Assembly (NCBI RefSeq): GCF_008831305.1
Contig: NZ_ML708611.1
Location: 272,417 to 336,416 of the forward strand
Source: Kocuria coralli
GTDB lineage: Bacteria; Actinomycetota; Actinomycetes; Actinomycetales; Micrococcaceae
Length of the DNA: 64,000 bases
Direction of reading: 5' to 3'
Part shown: in pieces, positions 43,216 through 52,108 of the stretch
Layout of the letters: the number at the start of each line of letters is the position of its first letter
Position numbering within the stretch: position 1 is the stretch's first letter
Translations under genes and position numbers: made by a program
The notes under the pieces: model-generated
The model's input: the letters and a program-made list of their open reading frames with translations, nothing else
Databases searched by the model: none
Told to the model about the DNA's origin: nothing

Positions 43216-43851
43216 TCAGTCCACGATGCCGTAGAGCCGGTCACCCGCATCCCCCAAGCCGGGGACGATATAGGCGTTCTCGTCGAGCTTTTCGTCTACT
43301 GAAGCGAGCACCACATGGACGTCGTCGTCATCCAGACGCTCCTCCAGCGCGGCCAGACCCTCCGGTGCGGCCAGCAGGCAGAGGCAGGTGATCTCGGCGG
43401 CACCGCGCTTGCGCAGGAACTTGATGGCCTCCACCAGCGTGCCACCCGTGGCCAGCATGGGATCCAGGACGTAGACCTGCCTGCCGCTGAGGTCGTCCGG
43501 CAGGCGCTCGGCGTACGTGACGATGTCCAGGGTCTTCTCATGCCGCGCCATGCCGAGGAAGCCGACCTCCGCCGTCGGAATCAGCCGGGTCATGCCTTCG
43601 AGCATGCCCAGCCCGGCCCGGAGGATCGGGACCACCAGGGGGCGCGGGGTGCTCAATGCGGTGCCGGTGGTCGTGGCCACGGGGGTAGTGACCTCGACCG
43701 GCTCCACCCGGACCTCCCGAGTGGCCTCGTACGCGAGGAGGGTCACCAGCTCCTCGACGAGCAGGCGGAATATGGGCGACGGGGTCTTCCGATCCCGGAG
43801 CACGGTGAGCTTGTGGGCGACGAGAGGATGGTCCAGGACTGTGACGCGCAT
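43216..43851 (-). CDS. upp: uracil phosphoribosyltransferase
   Basis: A 211-residue salvage enzyme making UMP from uracil and PRPP. The PRPP loop is DPMLATGGT (130-138). The uracil-binding end reads [15 protein letters not shown]. The N-terminal [15 protein letters not shown] is standard for the family. It diverges from tadA across 87 bases. Confidence 0.96.
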   Translation of the reverse strand: MRVTVLDHPLVAHKLTVLRDRKTPSPIFRLLVEELVTLLAYEATREVRVEPVEVTTPVATTTGTALSTPRPLVVPILRAGLGMLEGMTRLIPTAEVGFLGMARHEKTLDIVTYAERLPDDLSGRQVYVLDPMLATGGTLVEAIKFLRKRGAAEITCLCLLAAPEGLAALEERLDDDDVHVVLASVDEKLDENAYIVPGLGDAGDRLYGIVD

Positions 43852-43938
43852 GCCGCAAAATTATCAGAGCGCCGTCCGCCCCAATAGGCGGCCCGGGCGC
43901 CTCCACCCCGCCCCACACACCGAGAGCAGGTAGGCACG

Positions 43939-44406
43939 GTGACTCCGACATCGCTGGACAGCCGGCACGAGCAGTGGATGCGCACCGCCCTCGAGGTGGC
44001 CGCGGGCGCCGCGAGCACCGACGACGTGCCCATCGGCGCACTGGTCATCCACGACGGCGAAGTGCTCGCCACCGGCGTCAATCGCCGGGAGGCCGACGAC
44101 GACCCCACCGCCCACGCGGAGGTCCAGGCCCTGCAGCAGGCCGCCCGGCGGCTGGGCAGGTGGAGACTGGACGACTGCACGCTGGTGGTGACCCTGGAAC
44201 CCTGCGCGATGTGCGCAGGGGCCAGCGTGCTCGCCCGCATCCCGAGGATCGTCCTGGGTGCGTGGGACCCCAAGGCGGGAGCCTGCGGTTCGGTCATGGA
44301 CGTGGTCCGCCATCCTGCGCTCAACCACTGGACCGAGGTCCACGGCGGGGTACTCGAGGAAGAGTGCGGCGAGGCGATCCGCGAGTTCTTCCGCGCTCAG
44401 CGCTGA
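43939..44406 (+). CDS. tadA: tRNA-specific adenosine deaminase
   Basis: A 155-residue zinc deaminase that turns A34 of tRNA-Arg(ACG) into inosine. The catalytic HAE (H59, E61) and zinc ligands PCAMC (C89 and C92) are visible. GTG 43939 is the start, after AGGTAGGCACG. It has a working substrate, since tRNA-Arg(ACG) lies 3.8 kb upstream. It runs towards tRNA-Ser. Confidence 0.95.
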   Translation: MTPTSLDSRHEQWMRTALEVAAGAASTDDVPIGALVIHDGEVLATGVNRREADDDPTAHAEVQALQQAARRLGRWRLDDCTLVVTLEPCAMCAGASVLARIPRIVLGAWDPKAGACGSVMDVVRHPALNHWTEVHGGVLEEECGEAIREFFRAQR

Positions 44407-44487
44407 AGCGCCCTCAGCACCCCCTTCGCAGCTCGCCCCGAGGGCCGATTTGGCGCTCTAAAGAGTCTCCACTACACTTTTGGCCTT

Positions 44488-44574
44488 GGTGACGTGTCCG
44501 AGCGGCCGAAGGTGCATCACTCGAAATGATGTTTGGTGTCAAAGCCAACGAGGGTTCAAATCCCTCCGTCACCG
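44488..44574 (+). tRNA. tRNA-Ser (anticodon CGA)
   Basis: A type II tRNA of 87 bases with a long variable arm. The acceptor stem GGTGACG pairs with CGTCACC, discriminator G. The anticodon stem CATCA/TGATG has loop CTCGAAA, giving anticodon CGA. CCA is not encoded. Confidence 0.93.
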
Positions 44575-44801
44575 CTCGTTGAAGCGCATGGCCTCCCGGA
44601 ACTTCGGTTCCGGGAGGCCATGCGCTTTCTCCATGCCCGGGATCGGCCTCTCTGGATCGCCGCGCATCCGGTTTCCGGGGTCTCAGTGGCCAAACGGAGA
44701 ACTAACACGTTCGAAACAATCGGCGGACCGTCGTCGTCTATGAATGACCTGTAGTCACGCAGCGTGTGGCTTCCTTCACAGACGTAGAGATGAGGTCCGT
44801 C

Positions 44802-46658
44802 ATGGGCGCACCACCGGTGGAACTGAAGAAGGGCCTCAAACAGAGGCACCTCACCATGATCGCGATGGGAGGCGTCATCGGCGCCGGCCTGTTCGTCGGT
44901 TCCGGCGCCGTGATCCAGAGCGTCGGTCCCGGTGCCTTCATGACCTACGCCGTCTCGGGCGTCCTCGTCATCATGATCATGCGCATGCTGGGTGAGATGG
45001 CAGTGGCGAACCCCTCCACGGGTTCCTTCGCCGACTACGCGCGCAACGCGATGGGGCCGTGGGCCGGCTTCTCCGCCGCCTGGCTCTACTGGTACTTCTG
45101 GGTGATCGTCGTCGGCTTCGAGGCCATCGCAGGCGCCGAGGCGATGCGCTACTGGTTCCCGGATGTACCGACCTGGGTGTTCGCCCTGGTCCTCATGGCC
45201 CTGATGACTGGTACCAACCTGTTCTCGGTCAAGTCCTTCGGCGAGTTCGAGTTCTGGTTCGCAGGCATCAGGATCGCGGCCATCATCGCCTTCATCGGCC
45301 TCGGGACCTTCTTCGTCCTCGGCCTCTGGCCCAACAAGGGGCTCGACTTCTCCAACCTGGTCGCCCACGACGGCTTCCTCCCCTTCGGCGGCGGGGCTGT
45401 CTTCTCCGGCGTGGTCGTGGTGATCTTCTCCATGGTGGGCGCCGAGATCGCGACCATCGCCGCGGCGGAATCCCCCGACCCCGGTAAGTCCATCGCCCGG
45501 GCGACGAACTCCATCATCCTGCGCATCGCGGTCTTCTTCGTCTTCTCGATCTTCCTGCTCGCCGTGATCCTGCCGTGGAACTCGGAGGGCCTGGCGGCCT
45601 CCCCGTACGTCTCGGCCTTCACGGCCATGGGCATTCCCTTCGCCGACCACATCATGAACGCCGTGGTCCTGACGGCGGTGCTGTCCTGCCTGAACTCCGG
45701 TCTCTATACGGCTTCCCGCATGCTGTTCGTGCTGTCCGCCCGTCGCGAGGCTCCTCTCTCCCTCATGAAGGTCGAGGGCAACGGCGTGCCCCGCAACGCG
45801 ATCCTGTTCTCCAGCATCGTCGGCTTCCTGTGCGTCGTCGCCGCCGCCCTGTGGGAGGACACGGTGTTCCTGTTCCTGCTGAACTCCTCGGGCGCCGTGA
45901 TCCTGTTCGTCTACCTGCTGATCGCGATCTCCCAGTTCATCCTCCGGCGCAGGACCGACCCCGCCAAGCTGACCGTCAAGATGTGGCTGTACCCGGGGCT
46001 CTCCGTTCTGGTCATCGTGGCCATCGCCGCCGTACTCCTCCAGATGGCGTTCAACCAGGGCACTCGCACTCAGCTGCTGCTCAGCCTGCTCTCCTGGGCG
46101 GTGCTGCTCGTCATCTTCTTCGTCACGCGCGGTATCCGTAACCGTGCGCCGGTTCCGGAAGGCGCCGAACCCCAGCCCACGGGGGAGGCGCAGCGCGTGC
46201 TGGTGCTCGCGAACGAGACCGTGGAAGGGAAGGAGCTCCTGGCCGAGCTGCAGCGGATCGACCGGGCGGGCAAGGCCGAGTACTTCATCTGCGTCCCCGC
46301 CAATCCGATCGACACCGGGCAGGCCATGCACTCCGGTGCGGTCTATATCTGGGAACGGACCGCGGAGGCGGCGCAAGAGCGCCTCGACCGCACTCTGGCG
46401 ACCATGCGATCCGAGAACCTCGACGTCCAGGGAGGCCTGGGCGATTTCCGCCCGCTGCGAGCGCTCGACGAGGCTGTCGCCGAGTTCAAGCCCGACCAGG
46501 CCGTCATCAGCTCGCATCCCGAGGACAGCTCGACCTGGCTGCGCTACGACGTCGTCGACCGGGCGCGGGAGAAGCATCCCGACCTGCCGATTACCCACAT
46601 CGTCGTCGACCGTTCGGATGAGGGCGATCTGGTGAACCAGGCTGGGTCAGCCCGATGA
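44802..46658 (+). CDS. APC-family amino acid permease with a Usp-like C-terminal domain
   Basis: 618 residues from ATG 44802, which has GAGG six bases upstream; the frame also opens at GTG 44766. The first 450 residues are an APC permease with about twelve helices: GGVIGAGLFVGSG (23-35), GAEIATIAAAESPDP and YTASRMLF are standard for the GABA/proline/aromatic branch. A further 150 residues form a soluble tail with an alternating beta-alpha pattern (QRVLVLANETVEGKELLAEL, SSTWLRYDVVDRAREK), resembling a universal stress domain. The stop overlaps a separate Usp gene. The tail may couple transport to stress or nucleotide signals. Confidence 0.85.
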   Translation: MGAPPVELKKGLKQRHLTMIAMGGVIGAGLFVGSGAVIQSVGPGAFMTYAVSGVLVIMIMRMLGEMAVANPSTGSFADYARNAMGPWAGFSAAWLYWYFWVIVVGFEAIAGAEAMRYWFPDVPTWVFALVLMALMTGTNLFSVKSFGEFEFWFAGIRIAAIIAFIGLGTFFVLGLWPNKGLDFSNLVAHDGFLPFGGGAVFSGVVVVIFSMVGAEIATIAAAESPDPGKSIARATNSIILRIAVFFVFSIFLLAVILPWNSEGLAASPYVSAFTAMGIPFADHIMNAVVLTAVLSCLNSGLYTASRMLFVLSARREAPLSLMKVEGNGVPRNAILFSSIVGFLCVVAAALWEDTVFLFLLNSSGAVILFVYLLIAISQFILRRRTDPAKLTVKMWLYPGLSVLVIVAIAAVLLQMAFNQGTRTQLLLSLLSWAVLLVIFFVTRGIRNRAPVPEGAEPQPTGEAQRVLVLANETVEGKELLAELQRIDRAGKAEYFICVPANPIDTGQAMHSGAVYIWERTAEAAQERLDRTLATMRSENLDVQGGLGDFRPLRALDEAVAEFKPDQAVISSHPEDSSTWLRYDVVDRAREKHPDLPITHIVVDRSDEGDLVNQAGSAR

Positions 46659-47527
46659 CCATCCTCCTCGGGCTCGGCCCGAACGAACGAAGCGATGCGG
46701 CGATAGCACTCGGGGCAGTGCTGGCGCATACCTTCGCCTCGCCGCTGCTCGTCTCGGCGGTCACCCCCGTCCCGTGGCCGCCGGACCCCTACCAGGGAGA
46801 CATCGAATACCTGAAGCTGCAGGAGGAGTCGGCCGAGGAGACGCTGGAACGGGCCAGGAGCCGTATCGGCGAGACCGTGGAAGCCGAGTACGCCGTCGAG
46901 ACGGCGCCCTCGGTGGCGACGGGCATGGTGGCCGCCGCCGAACGGTGCGAGGCGACCCTCGTGGCCCTGGGCTCAGCGACCTCGGGGGTTCCCGGCCGGG
47001 TCTCGCTGGGCAGCGTCGCCGAACGGCTCCTGCACACCCTGGATGTGCCCGTGTGCATCGCGCCCAGCGGCTACAGCCCGCCGCCGGGCTCGGCCTTCTC
47101 ACGCGTCACCGTTGGATTCGGAAGGGCCGACCACGACAGCAGGCTCTTGGCATCGGCGCTCGAATGGGCCCAGCGGCTCGACATCCCGCTGCGCGTGGTC
47201 TGCTTCGCGGTGCGCCCCGGCAACACCAAGGCCTACAGCATCGAATCGAGCGCGGACGACCTGGTCGTGGAGCAGTGGGTCGAGCCGCTCCGCCAACGTA
47301 TCGGGGAGGCCATCGTCTCCGCTGGTGGCGATCCGACCGCGGTCGAGGTCGTCGTCGGCATCGGCACCAGCTGGGAGGAGGCGGTCGGCGCGGTTCCGTG
47401 GTCGCCGACGGAGCTGCTCGCCGTCGGCAGCACGCTCTCCCTGGCCAGGCGATTCCTCCTCGGATCCCACGCGGCGAAGATCGTGCGGCATTCACCGGTT
47501 CCCATCCTCACCGTCGCGCGCAGATGA
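46655..47527 (+). CDS. tandem universal stress protein
   Basis: A 290-residue protein of two Usp domains (about 1-140 and 145-290). ATP motifs are only partly kept: GVPGRVSLGS in domain 1 and GSTLSLARRFLLGS in domain 2, the latter without the GxxG pair. Its ATG overlaps the permease stop (ATGA), so the two are translationally coupled. It may act with the permease tail. Confidence 0.85.
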   Translation: MTILLGLGPNERSDAAIALGAVLAHTFASPLLVSAVTPVPWPPDPYQGDIEYLKLQEESAEETLERARSRIGETVEAEYAVETAPSVATGMVAAAERCEATLVALGSATSGVPGRVSLGSVAERLLHTLDVPVCIAPSGYSPPPGSAFSRVTVGFGRADHDSRLLASALEWAQRLDIPLRVVCFAVRPGNTKAYSIESSADDLVVEQWVEPLRQRIGEAIVSAGGDPTAVEVVVGIGTSWEEAVGAVPWSPTELLAVGSTLSLARRFLLGSHAAKIVRHSPVPILTVARR

Positions 47528-47559
47528 GAGGGCGACCGGTACCGGTCCGCTGAATGAAC

Positions 47560-47609
47560 GACTACCCCCTTGTGCCGGCACCTCCAGGTGCCGGCACAAG
47601 GGGGTAGTC
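47560..47609 (+). terminator. 24-bp hairpin after the Usp gene
   Basis: A perfect 24-bp stem (47560-47583 with 47586-47609), loop CC, 33 bases after the Usp stop. Only a short TT follows. It ends the permease-Usp operon. Confidence 0.85.
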
Positions 47610-47793
47610 CGTTGAAGGGCGCGGCCGATTCGCCGACCGCACCGGGGAAAGGCCCATCGTGTGAGTCCGCGCACGTTGGCGTAAGCTCGCGAAACCCTGA
47701 GTCAGCGCAACTCGGACAGGGTTCTAGAATGTCCGGGAACCCATGACCCAGAGCGCGGCTGCGAGAGATGCGGCTGCCAGGAGGACCCCGCCC

Positions 47794-48126
47794 GTGAGCA
47801 GCATCACCGTAAACGTCATCGACCGCGACGGCACCCGGACCCCGGACGTCGAATGGAACGATCACGAGTCCCTCATGGAGGCCCTGACCCGCAACAAGTT
47901 CCCGATCCTGGCGACGTGCGGCGGCAACGCCTCGTGCTCGACCTGCCACTGCTACCTGGGTTCGGCTGCGGAGACGGCGAACTCCAGCTCGCCCATCGAG
48001 GACGAGGAAGAGGATGTCCTGGACATGCTCGACGACACCCGTCACGACGACTCCCGTCTGACCTGCCAGGTGGAGTGGTCCGAGGAACTGAACGGCGCCG
48101 AAGTGACCATCGCACCGGAGTGGTGA
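47794..48126 (+). CDS. adrenodoxin-type 2Fe-2S ferredoxin
   Basis: A 110-residue electron carrier from GTG 47794, which has AGGAGG nine bases upstream and begins right at the first strand. An ATG at 47743 would add 17 residues. The cluster ligands C42, C48 and C51 (TCGGNASCSTC, spacing C-X5-C-X2-C) and C91 are all present. It may pass electrons to a cytochrome P450 or oxygenase encoded elsewhere. The FAD/Fe-S oxidase follows after 105 bases. Confidence 0.9.
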   Translation: MSSITVNVIDRDGTRTPDVEWNDHESLMEALTRNKFPILATCGGNASCSTCHCYLGSAAETANSSSPIEDEEEDVLDMLDDTRHDDSRLTCQVEWSEELNGAEVTIAPEW

Positions 48127-48231
48127 TCCCCCTATCGGATCCAGTTCGCCCGTCCGACCGGCGCCCGCGGTCCTGAGGGCTCATCCACTCACGCGAGACG
48201 TTCGCGAGATCTACCGAACGGAGCCTGTGCT

Positions 48232-51144
48232 TTGACCACCACGAGGACCGACGGCCATGTCCCTGCCCAGGCGTTGCTGCGTGCCGACCTGACGACGCGC
48301 GCGGCCTACGTCTCGGATGCCTCGATCTACCGCCGGGTCCCCGCGGCCGTCGCGGAACCGCGTTCCGTCGAGGAGATCCGCGACCTCCTGGCTCTGGCCC
48401 GCGAACGCGGCTGGCCGGTGGTCTCCCGGGGCGGGGGCACCTCGGTGGCGGGCAACGCCATCGGCGACGGCCTGGTCATCGACACCTCCCGGTATTTCAA
48501 CCGGATCATCTCGATCGATCCTGACGCCGGGACCGCCGTGATCGAACCGGGAGTGGTCTGCGACCAGCTCCGGGACGCCGCGGGGGAATTCGGGCTGACC
48601 TATGGACCGGATCCGTCGACCCACAGCCGGTGCACGGTGGGTGGCATGGTGGCCAACAACGCGTGCGGCTCGCACTCGGTGGCGTGGGGCACCTCGGCGG
48701 AGAACCTGATCGCGGTCACGGTGATGCTGGCCGACGGCCGCGAGGTGGAGCTGACCGCAGGGGCCACCAGCGACGACGCACTGACCGCGACGCTGGCGGG
48801 GATCCGCAACGACCACCGGGCCATGCTGCGCACCGAACTGGGCCAGTTCCCCCGCCAGGTCTCCGGCTACGGGCTGCACTACCTCCTGGAGGAGAAGGGC
48901 TTCGACACCGCCAAGGCGTTCGCGGGAACCGAGGGCACCTGCGGTGTGATCACCCGCATGACCGTCAAGCTGGTACGCAAGCCGGCCCACACGGCGCTGG
49001 CCGTGCTGAGCTTCGACGACGCCTTCGACGCCGCCACGGCCGCCCCGGCTCTACGCGTCCGCGACGTCTCCACGATCGAGGGGATGGGCGGTGACCTCCT
49101 GGACGCCCTGCGCATGCGACCGGGCCAGGAGACCGCCGGTCAGGAGCTGCCCGAGGGCGGTGGCTGGCTGTACTGCGAGGTCGGCGGGCGGACCCTCGAG
49201 GAAGCCGAAGCCCGTGCGCTCGAACTGCGCGCGATCGTGGACTCGGCCGGCAAGGTCACGGTGCGCAACGCCGTCGTGGTCACCGAGCCCGGGGAGGTCA
49301 GGGCCCTGTGGCGCATCCGGGAGGCCAGCGCGGGCATCGTCACGCGCCTTCCCGACGGCGGCGAGGCCTGGCCCGGCTGGGAGGATTCGGCCGTGCCCCC
49401 CGAGCATCTCGGGGACTATCTGCGCGACCTCTACGGCCTGCTCGCCGAGCTGGACCTGCGAGGCATTCCCTTCGGTCACTTCGGCGAAGGGTGCGTGCAC
49501 ATCCGCATCTCCTTCGATTTCGCCACCGACGCCGGCGTGGAGGTCTACCGCACCTTCATCGAGCGCGCCGCGCGGCTGGTGCACCGCTACGGCGGATCGG
49601 TCTCCGGCGAGCACGGGGACGGACGCGCCCGTTCGGAGCTGCTCTCCACGATCTACTCACCCGAGGCCCTGCAGTCATTCCGTGAGTTCAAGCGGGCCTT
49701 CGATCCGGAGGGGGTGTTCAACCCCGGGGTGCTCGTGGACCCGGAACCGATCGACCGGGGTATCCGCCCCGGCCCGGGTGCGCGGCAGTTCGAGCTCAAG
49801 CCCGTGCACGCGTTCACCCACGACGGCGGGTCAGTCGCCGGCGCCCTCAACCGGTGCGTCGGCGTCGGCGCCTGCCGGTCGGACGTGGGCGCGATGTGCC
49901 CTTCGTTCGTGGCCACCGGTGACGAGGTGCACTCGACCCGGGGCAGGATGCGTTCCCTGGCGGAGATGCTGCGCGGGGATTTCCTGAAGGACGGCTGGAA
50001 GTCCAAGGAGACCCTCGAGGCCCTGGACCTGTGCCTGTCCTGCAAGGCCTGTGCCACGGAGTGCCCGGTCAACGTGGACATGGCCACCTACAAGTCCGAG
50101 TTCCTGCACCACCACTACGGTGAGGGGCTGCGCAGTTTCGTGGGCCGCAACCGCCGCCCCATGGCCCACGCCACCATGGGCTGGCTTCCGGTGCTGGCCC
50201 GCCTGATGAACCTGGTGCCCGGCATCCCGGCACTGGCCAATGCGTCGATGAGGATCAAGCCCCTCCAGAAGACGGTGATGAGGCTCGGCGGCGTGGAGAC
50301 GCAGCGGGAGATGATCACCTTCGCCGACAAGCCGCTGACCTCCTGGTTCAAGGCGCGGGCGAAAACCTCCGGGCGGCAGGCCGGCGACGACGGCACCGGG
50401 CGGCCTTCGGTGGTGCTGTGGCCGGACTCCTGGACGAACTTCATGAGCGACGGCCCGGGCAAGGCGGCAGTCGAGGTCCTCGAGGCCATGGGGTATCGCG
50501 TCCTGATCCCGATGGGCGATGTCTGCTGCGGCATGACCTGGCACTCCACGGGGCAGCTCGATGCTCTCAAGCGGGAAGTGGCCCGCACCCTGGGCGTCAT
50601 GGAGCCGCTGCTGGAGGCCGGTTACCCCGTGATCGGCCTGGAACCCTCCTGCACGGTCATGCTGCAGGACGAGATCACCGAGCTCCTGCCGGGCGATCCG
50701 CGGGCCAAGGCCCTGTCCGAGCGCACGGTCACCCTGGGCCGGTTCGTGGCCGATCACCTGGAGGCCGGCGGCGACTGGCCGTTCCGGCCGCTCGAGGTCG
50801 AGGGGCGTGCCGCGGAAGCCGTGTGCCAGGTCCACTGCCACCAGAAATCGATGCTGGGCTACGACCCCGAGCTCAAGGTCCTGGAGAAGCTGGGTGTGGA
50901 CGTCGACATGGTCGGCGGCGGATGCTGCGGCCTCGCCGGGAACTTCGGGTTCGAGCCGGGGCACCTGGAGGTCTCCCGGACCCTGGGGGAACGGGAGCTG
51001 TTCCCCAAGATCCGCGCGGCCGCGGACGGGACGATCGTGCTCGCCGACGGCTTCTCCTGCCGCACCCAGATCGCCGAGGGCACGGATGCAGAGGGCATCA
51101 CCCTGGCGGAGGTCCTGCGGGCGGCACTGCCGCCTGCCTCCTGA
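48232..51144 (+). CDS. FAD-linked oxidase / Fe-S fusion, D-lactate dehydrogenase-like
   Basis: A 970-residue fusion of a GlcD-type FAD domain and a GlcF-type Fe-S domain. The FAD domain has SRGGGTSVAGNAIG, TVGGMVANNACGSHS and HFGEGCVHIRI. The 4Fe-4S part has CVGVGAC-type cysteines near 545 and CLSCKACATECPVN near 601. Two CCG motifs follow (VCCGMTW and GGCCGLAG), which bind quinone-linked clusters in GlpC/LutA proteins. It likely oxidises D-2-hydroxyacids (lactate or 2-hydroxyglutarate) with electrons passed to the membrane. The start is TTG 48232, with GGAG eight bases upstream. The fusion gives about the summed length of separate GlcD and GlcF subunits. Confidence 0.85.
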   Translation: MTTTRTDGHVPAQALLRADLTTRAAYVSDASIYRRVPAAVAEPRSVEEIRDLLALARERGWPVVSRGGGTSVAGNAIGDGLVIDTSRYFNRIISIDPDAGTAVIEPGVVCDQLRDAAGEFGLTYGPDPSTHSRCTVGGMVANNACGSHSVAWGTSAENLIAVTVMLADGREVELTAGATSDDALTATLAGIRNDHRAMLRTELGQFPRQVSGYGLHYLLEEKGFDTAKAFAGTEGTCGVITRMTVKLVRKPAHTALAVLSFDDAFDAATAAPALRVRDVSTIEGMGGDLLDALRMRPGQETAGQELPEGGGWLYCEVGGRTLEEAEARALELRAIVDSAGKVTVRNAVVVTEPGEVRALWRIREASAGIVTRLPDGGEAWPGWEDSAVPPEHLGDYLRDLYGLLAELDLRGIPFGHFGEGCVHIRISFDFATDAGVEVYRTFIERAARLVHRYGGSVSGEHGDGRARSELLSTIYSPEALQSFREFKRAFDPEGVFNPGVLVDPEPIDRGIRPGPGARQFELKPVHAFTHDGGSVAGALNRCVGVGACRSDVGAMCPSFVATGDEVHSTRGRMRSLAEMLRGDFLKDGWKSKETLEALDLCLSCKACATECPVNVDMATYKSEFLHHHYGEGLRSFVGRNRRPMAHATMGWLPVLARLMNLVPGIPALANASMRIKPLQKTVMRLGGVETQREMITFADKPLTSWFKARAKTSGRQAGDDGTGRPSVVLWPDSWTNFMSDGPGKAAVEVLEAMGYRVLIPMGDVCCGMTWHSTGQLDALKREVARTLGVMEPLLEAGYPVIGLEPSCTVMLQDEITELLPGDPRAKALSERTVTLGRFVADHLEAGGDWPFRPLEVEGRAAEAVCQVHCHQKSMLGYDPELKVLEKLGVDVDMVGGGCCGLAGNFGFEPGHLEVSRTLGERELFPKIRAAADGTIVLADGFSCRTQIAEGTDAEGITLAEVLRAALPPAS

Positions 51145-51180
51145 GGCGCCGCGACGGCACGCCGTACCCCGCCGAGCGGG

Positions 51181-51208
51181 CACCGCCGGGCACCGCCGGG
51201 CCCGGCGG
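51181..51208. repeat. GC-rich repeats and 16-bp palindrome
   Basis: Two copies of CACCGCCGGG (51181-51190 and 51191-51200) run into a perfect no-loop palindrome CCGCCGGG-CCCGGCGG (51193-51208). It may end transcription of the oxidase gene; no U tract follows. Confidence 0.45.
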
Positions 51209-51346
51209 GCGCGCCGGGGCAGCCCGAATCGTGACCTGCCGTCGCGGCCGCGTTGTCGGAGGCCGGCTCTAGGATGAGACCAGGCGCACATCCCGTGCGC
51301 CACGACTCATGCCGGTTCGCCCGGACCTGCCCCCACAGGAGCAATC

Positions 51347-52108
51347 ATGATTCTCCGCAAGCGCCACGCAGTCCTCTCCACCCTCACCCTGGCCGCTGCT
51401 CTCGTCCTGGCAGGATGCGGCGGCGACGAGGGCTCCGCCCCGCCCGAGGAGACCAGCGCCACGTCCTCGGAGTCGGCGCAGCCCACGACCACGCGGTCTC
51501 CCAGCACGGAACCGACCGGGACGGAATCGGCGAGCACGGAACCAACGGCCGCCGATCCCACCGATACCGACACCGACTCCCCCGAGCCCGCCGAGAGCCC
51601 CTCGGGGACCGCTGATCCGGGTAATGCATCCGGCGACGATCCCGCGGCGATGCCGGAGGATCCCGCCGCTCCCGCGCCGGGAGGCGGGGCGGCATCCGTG
51701 GAGGCGTGCAGGGCCCACGACCTCACCGGTGCGGTGACTCCTCAGGAGGGCGCCGCCGGGGCCACGATCCTGAGCCTCACGCTGACCAACGACGGACAGC
51801 AGGCCTGCCATCTCTACGGGTACCCCGGGGTCTCCTTCGCCGACGAGTCCGGCGCCATGATCGGCCTGCCCGCGGAGCGCGCTGGCTCGGCGGGAACGCC
51901 GCTGACGGTGCTGCCGGGCGAATCCGCTTCGGCCTCTCTCAAGCAGAGCAACGCGGCGGACTACGGCCAGGTGTGCAACGCGCACACGTCCGCGGCGCTG
52001 GTGGTGTACCCGCCGGACAGCTACGACGCGCTCTCCATCCCCTACCAGACCCAGGCCTGCGGCAATCCCAAGATCGCCCAGCTGGAGATCCAGGGGTTCG
52101 GTGGCTGA
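51347..52108 (+). CDS. DUF4232-type lipoprotein
   Basis: A 253-residue exported lipoprotein. The signal ends in VLAGC (C24). About 90 residues of Ser/Thr/Glu/Pro-rich linker follow. The folded domain starts at ASVEACRAHDL and has CHLYGYPGVSF and a late CGNPKIAQLE, the pattern of DUF4232. The last eight bases overlap lhr. The function of DUF4232 proteins is unknown. Confidence 0.82.
   Translation: MILRKRHAVLSTLTLAAALVLAGCGGDEGSAPPEETSATSSESAQPTTTRSPSTEPTGTESASTEPTAADPTDTDTDSPEPAESPSGTADPGNASGDDPAAMPEDPAAPAPGGGAASVEACRAHDLTGAVTPQEGAAGATILSLTLTNDGQQACHLYGYPGVSFADESGAMIGLPAERAGSAGTPLTVLPGESASASLKQSNAADYGQVCNAHTSAALVVYPPDSYDALSIPYQTQACGNPKIAQLEIQGFGG

Noticed and set aside
40086..44574. Two tRNA genes as possible ends of an integrated element
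   Set aside because: No integrase, no repeat of a tRNA 3' end and only housekeeping genes in between.
44556..46598. 680-codon open frame on the minus strand
   Set aside because: It lies opposite the amino acid permease and crosses tRNA-Ser; its His/Asp/Gly-rich composition is typical of shadow frames.
51181..51208. CACCGCCGGG repeats as a repeat array
   Set aside because: Only two copies, GC-rich and next to a palindrome; better read as a possible terminator.
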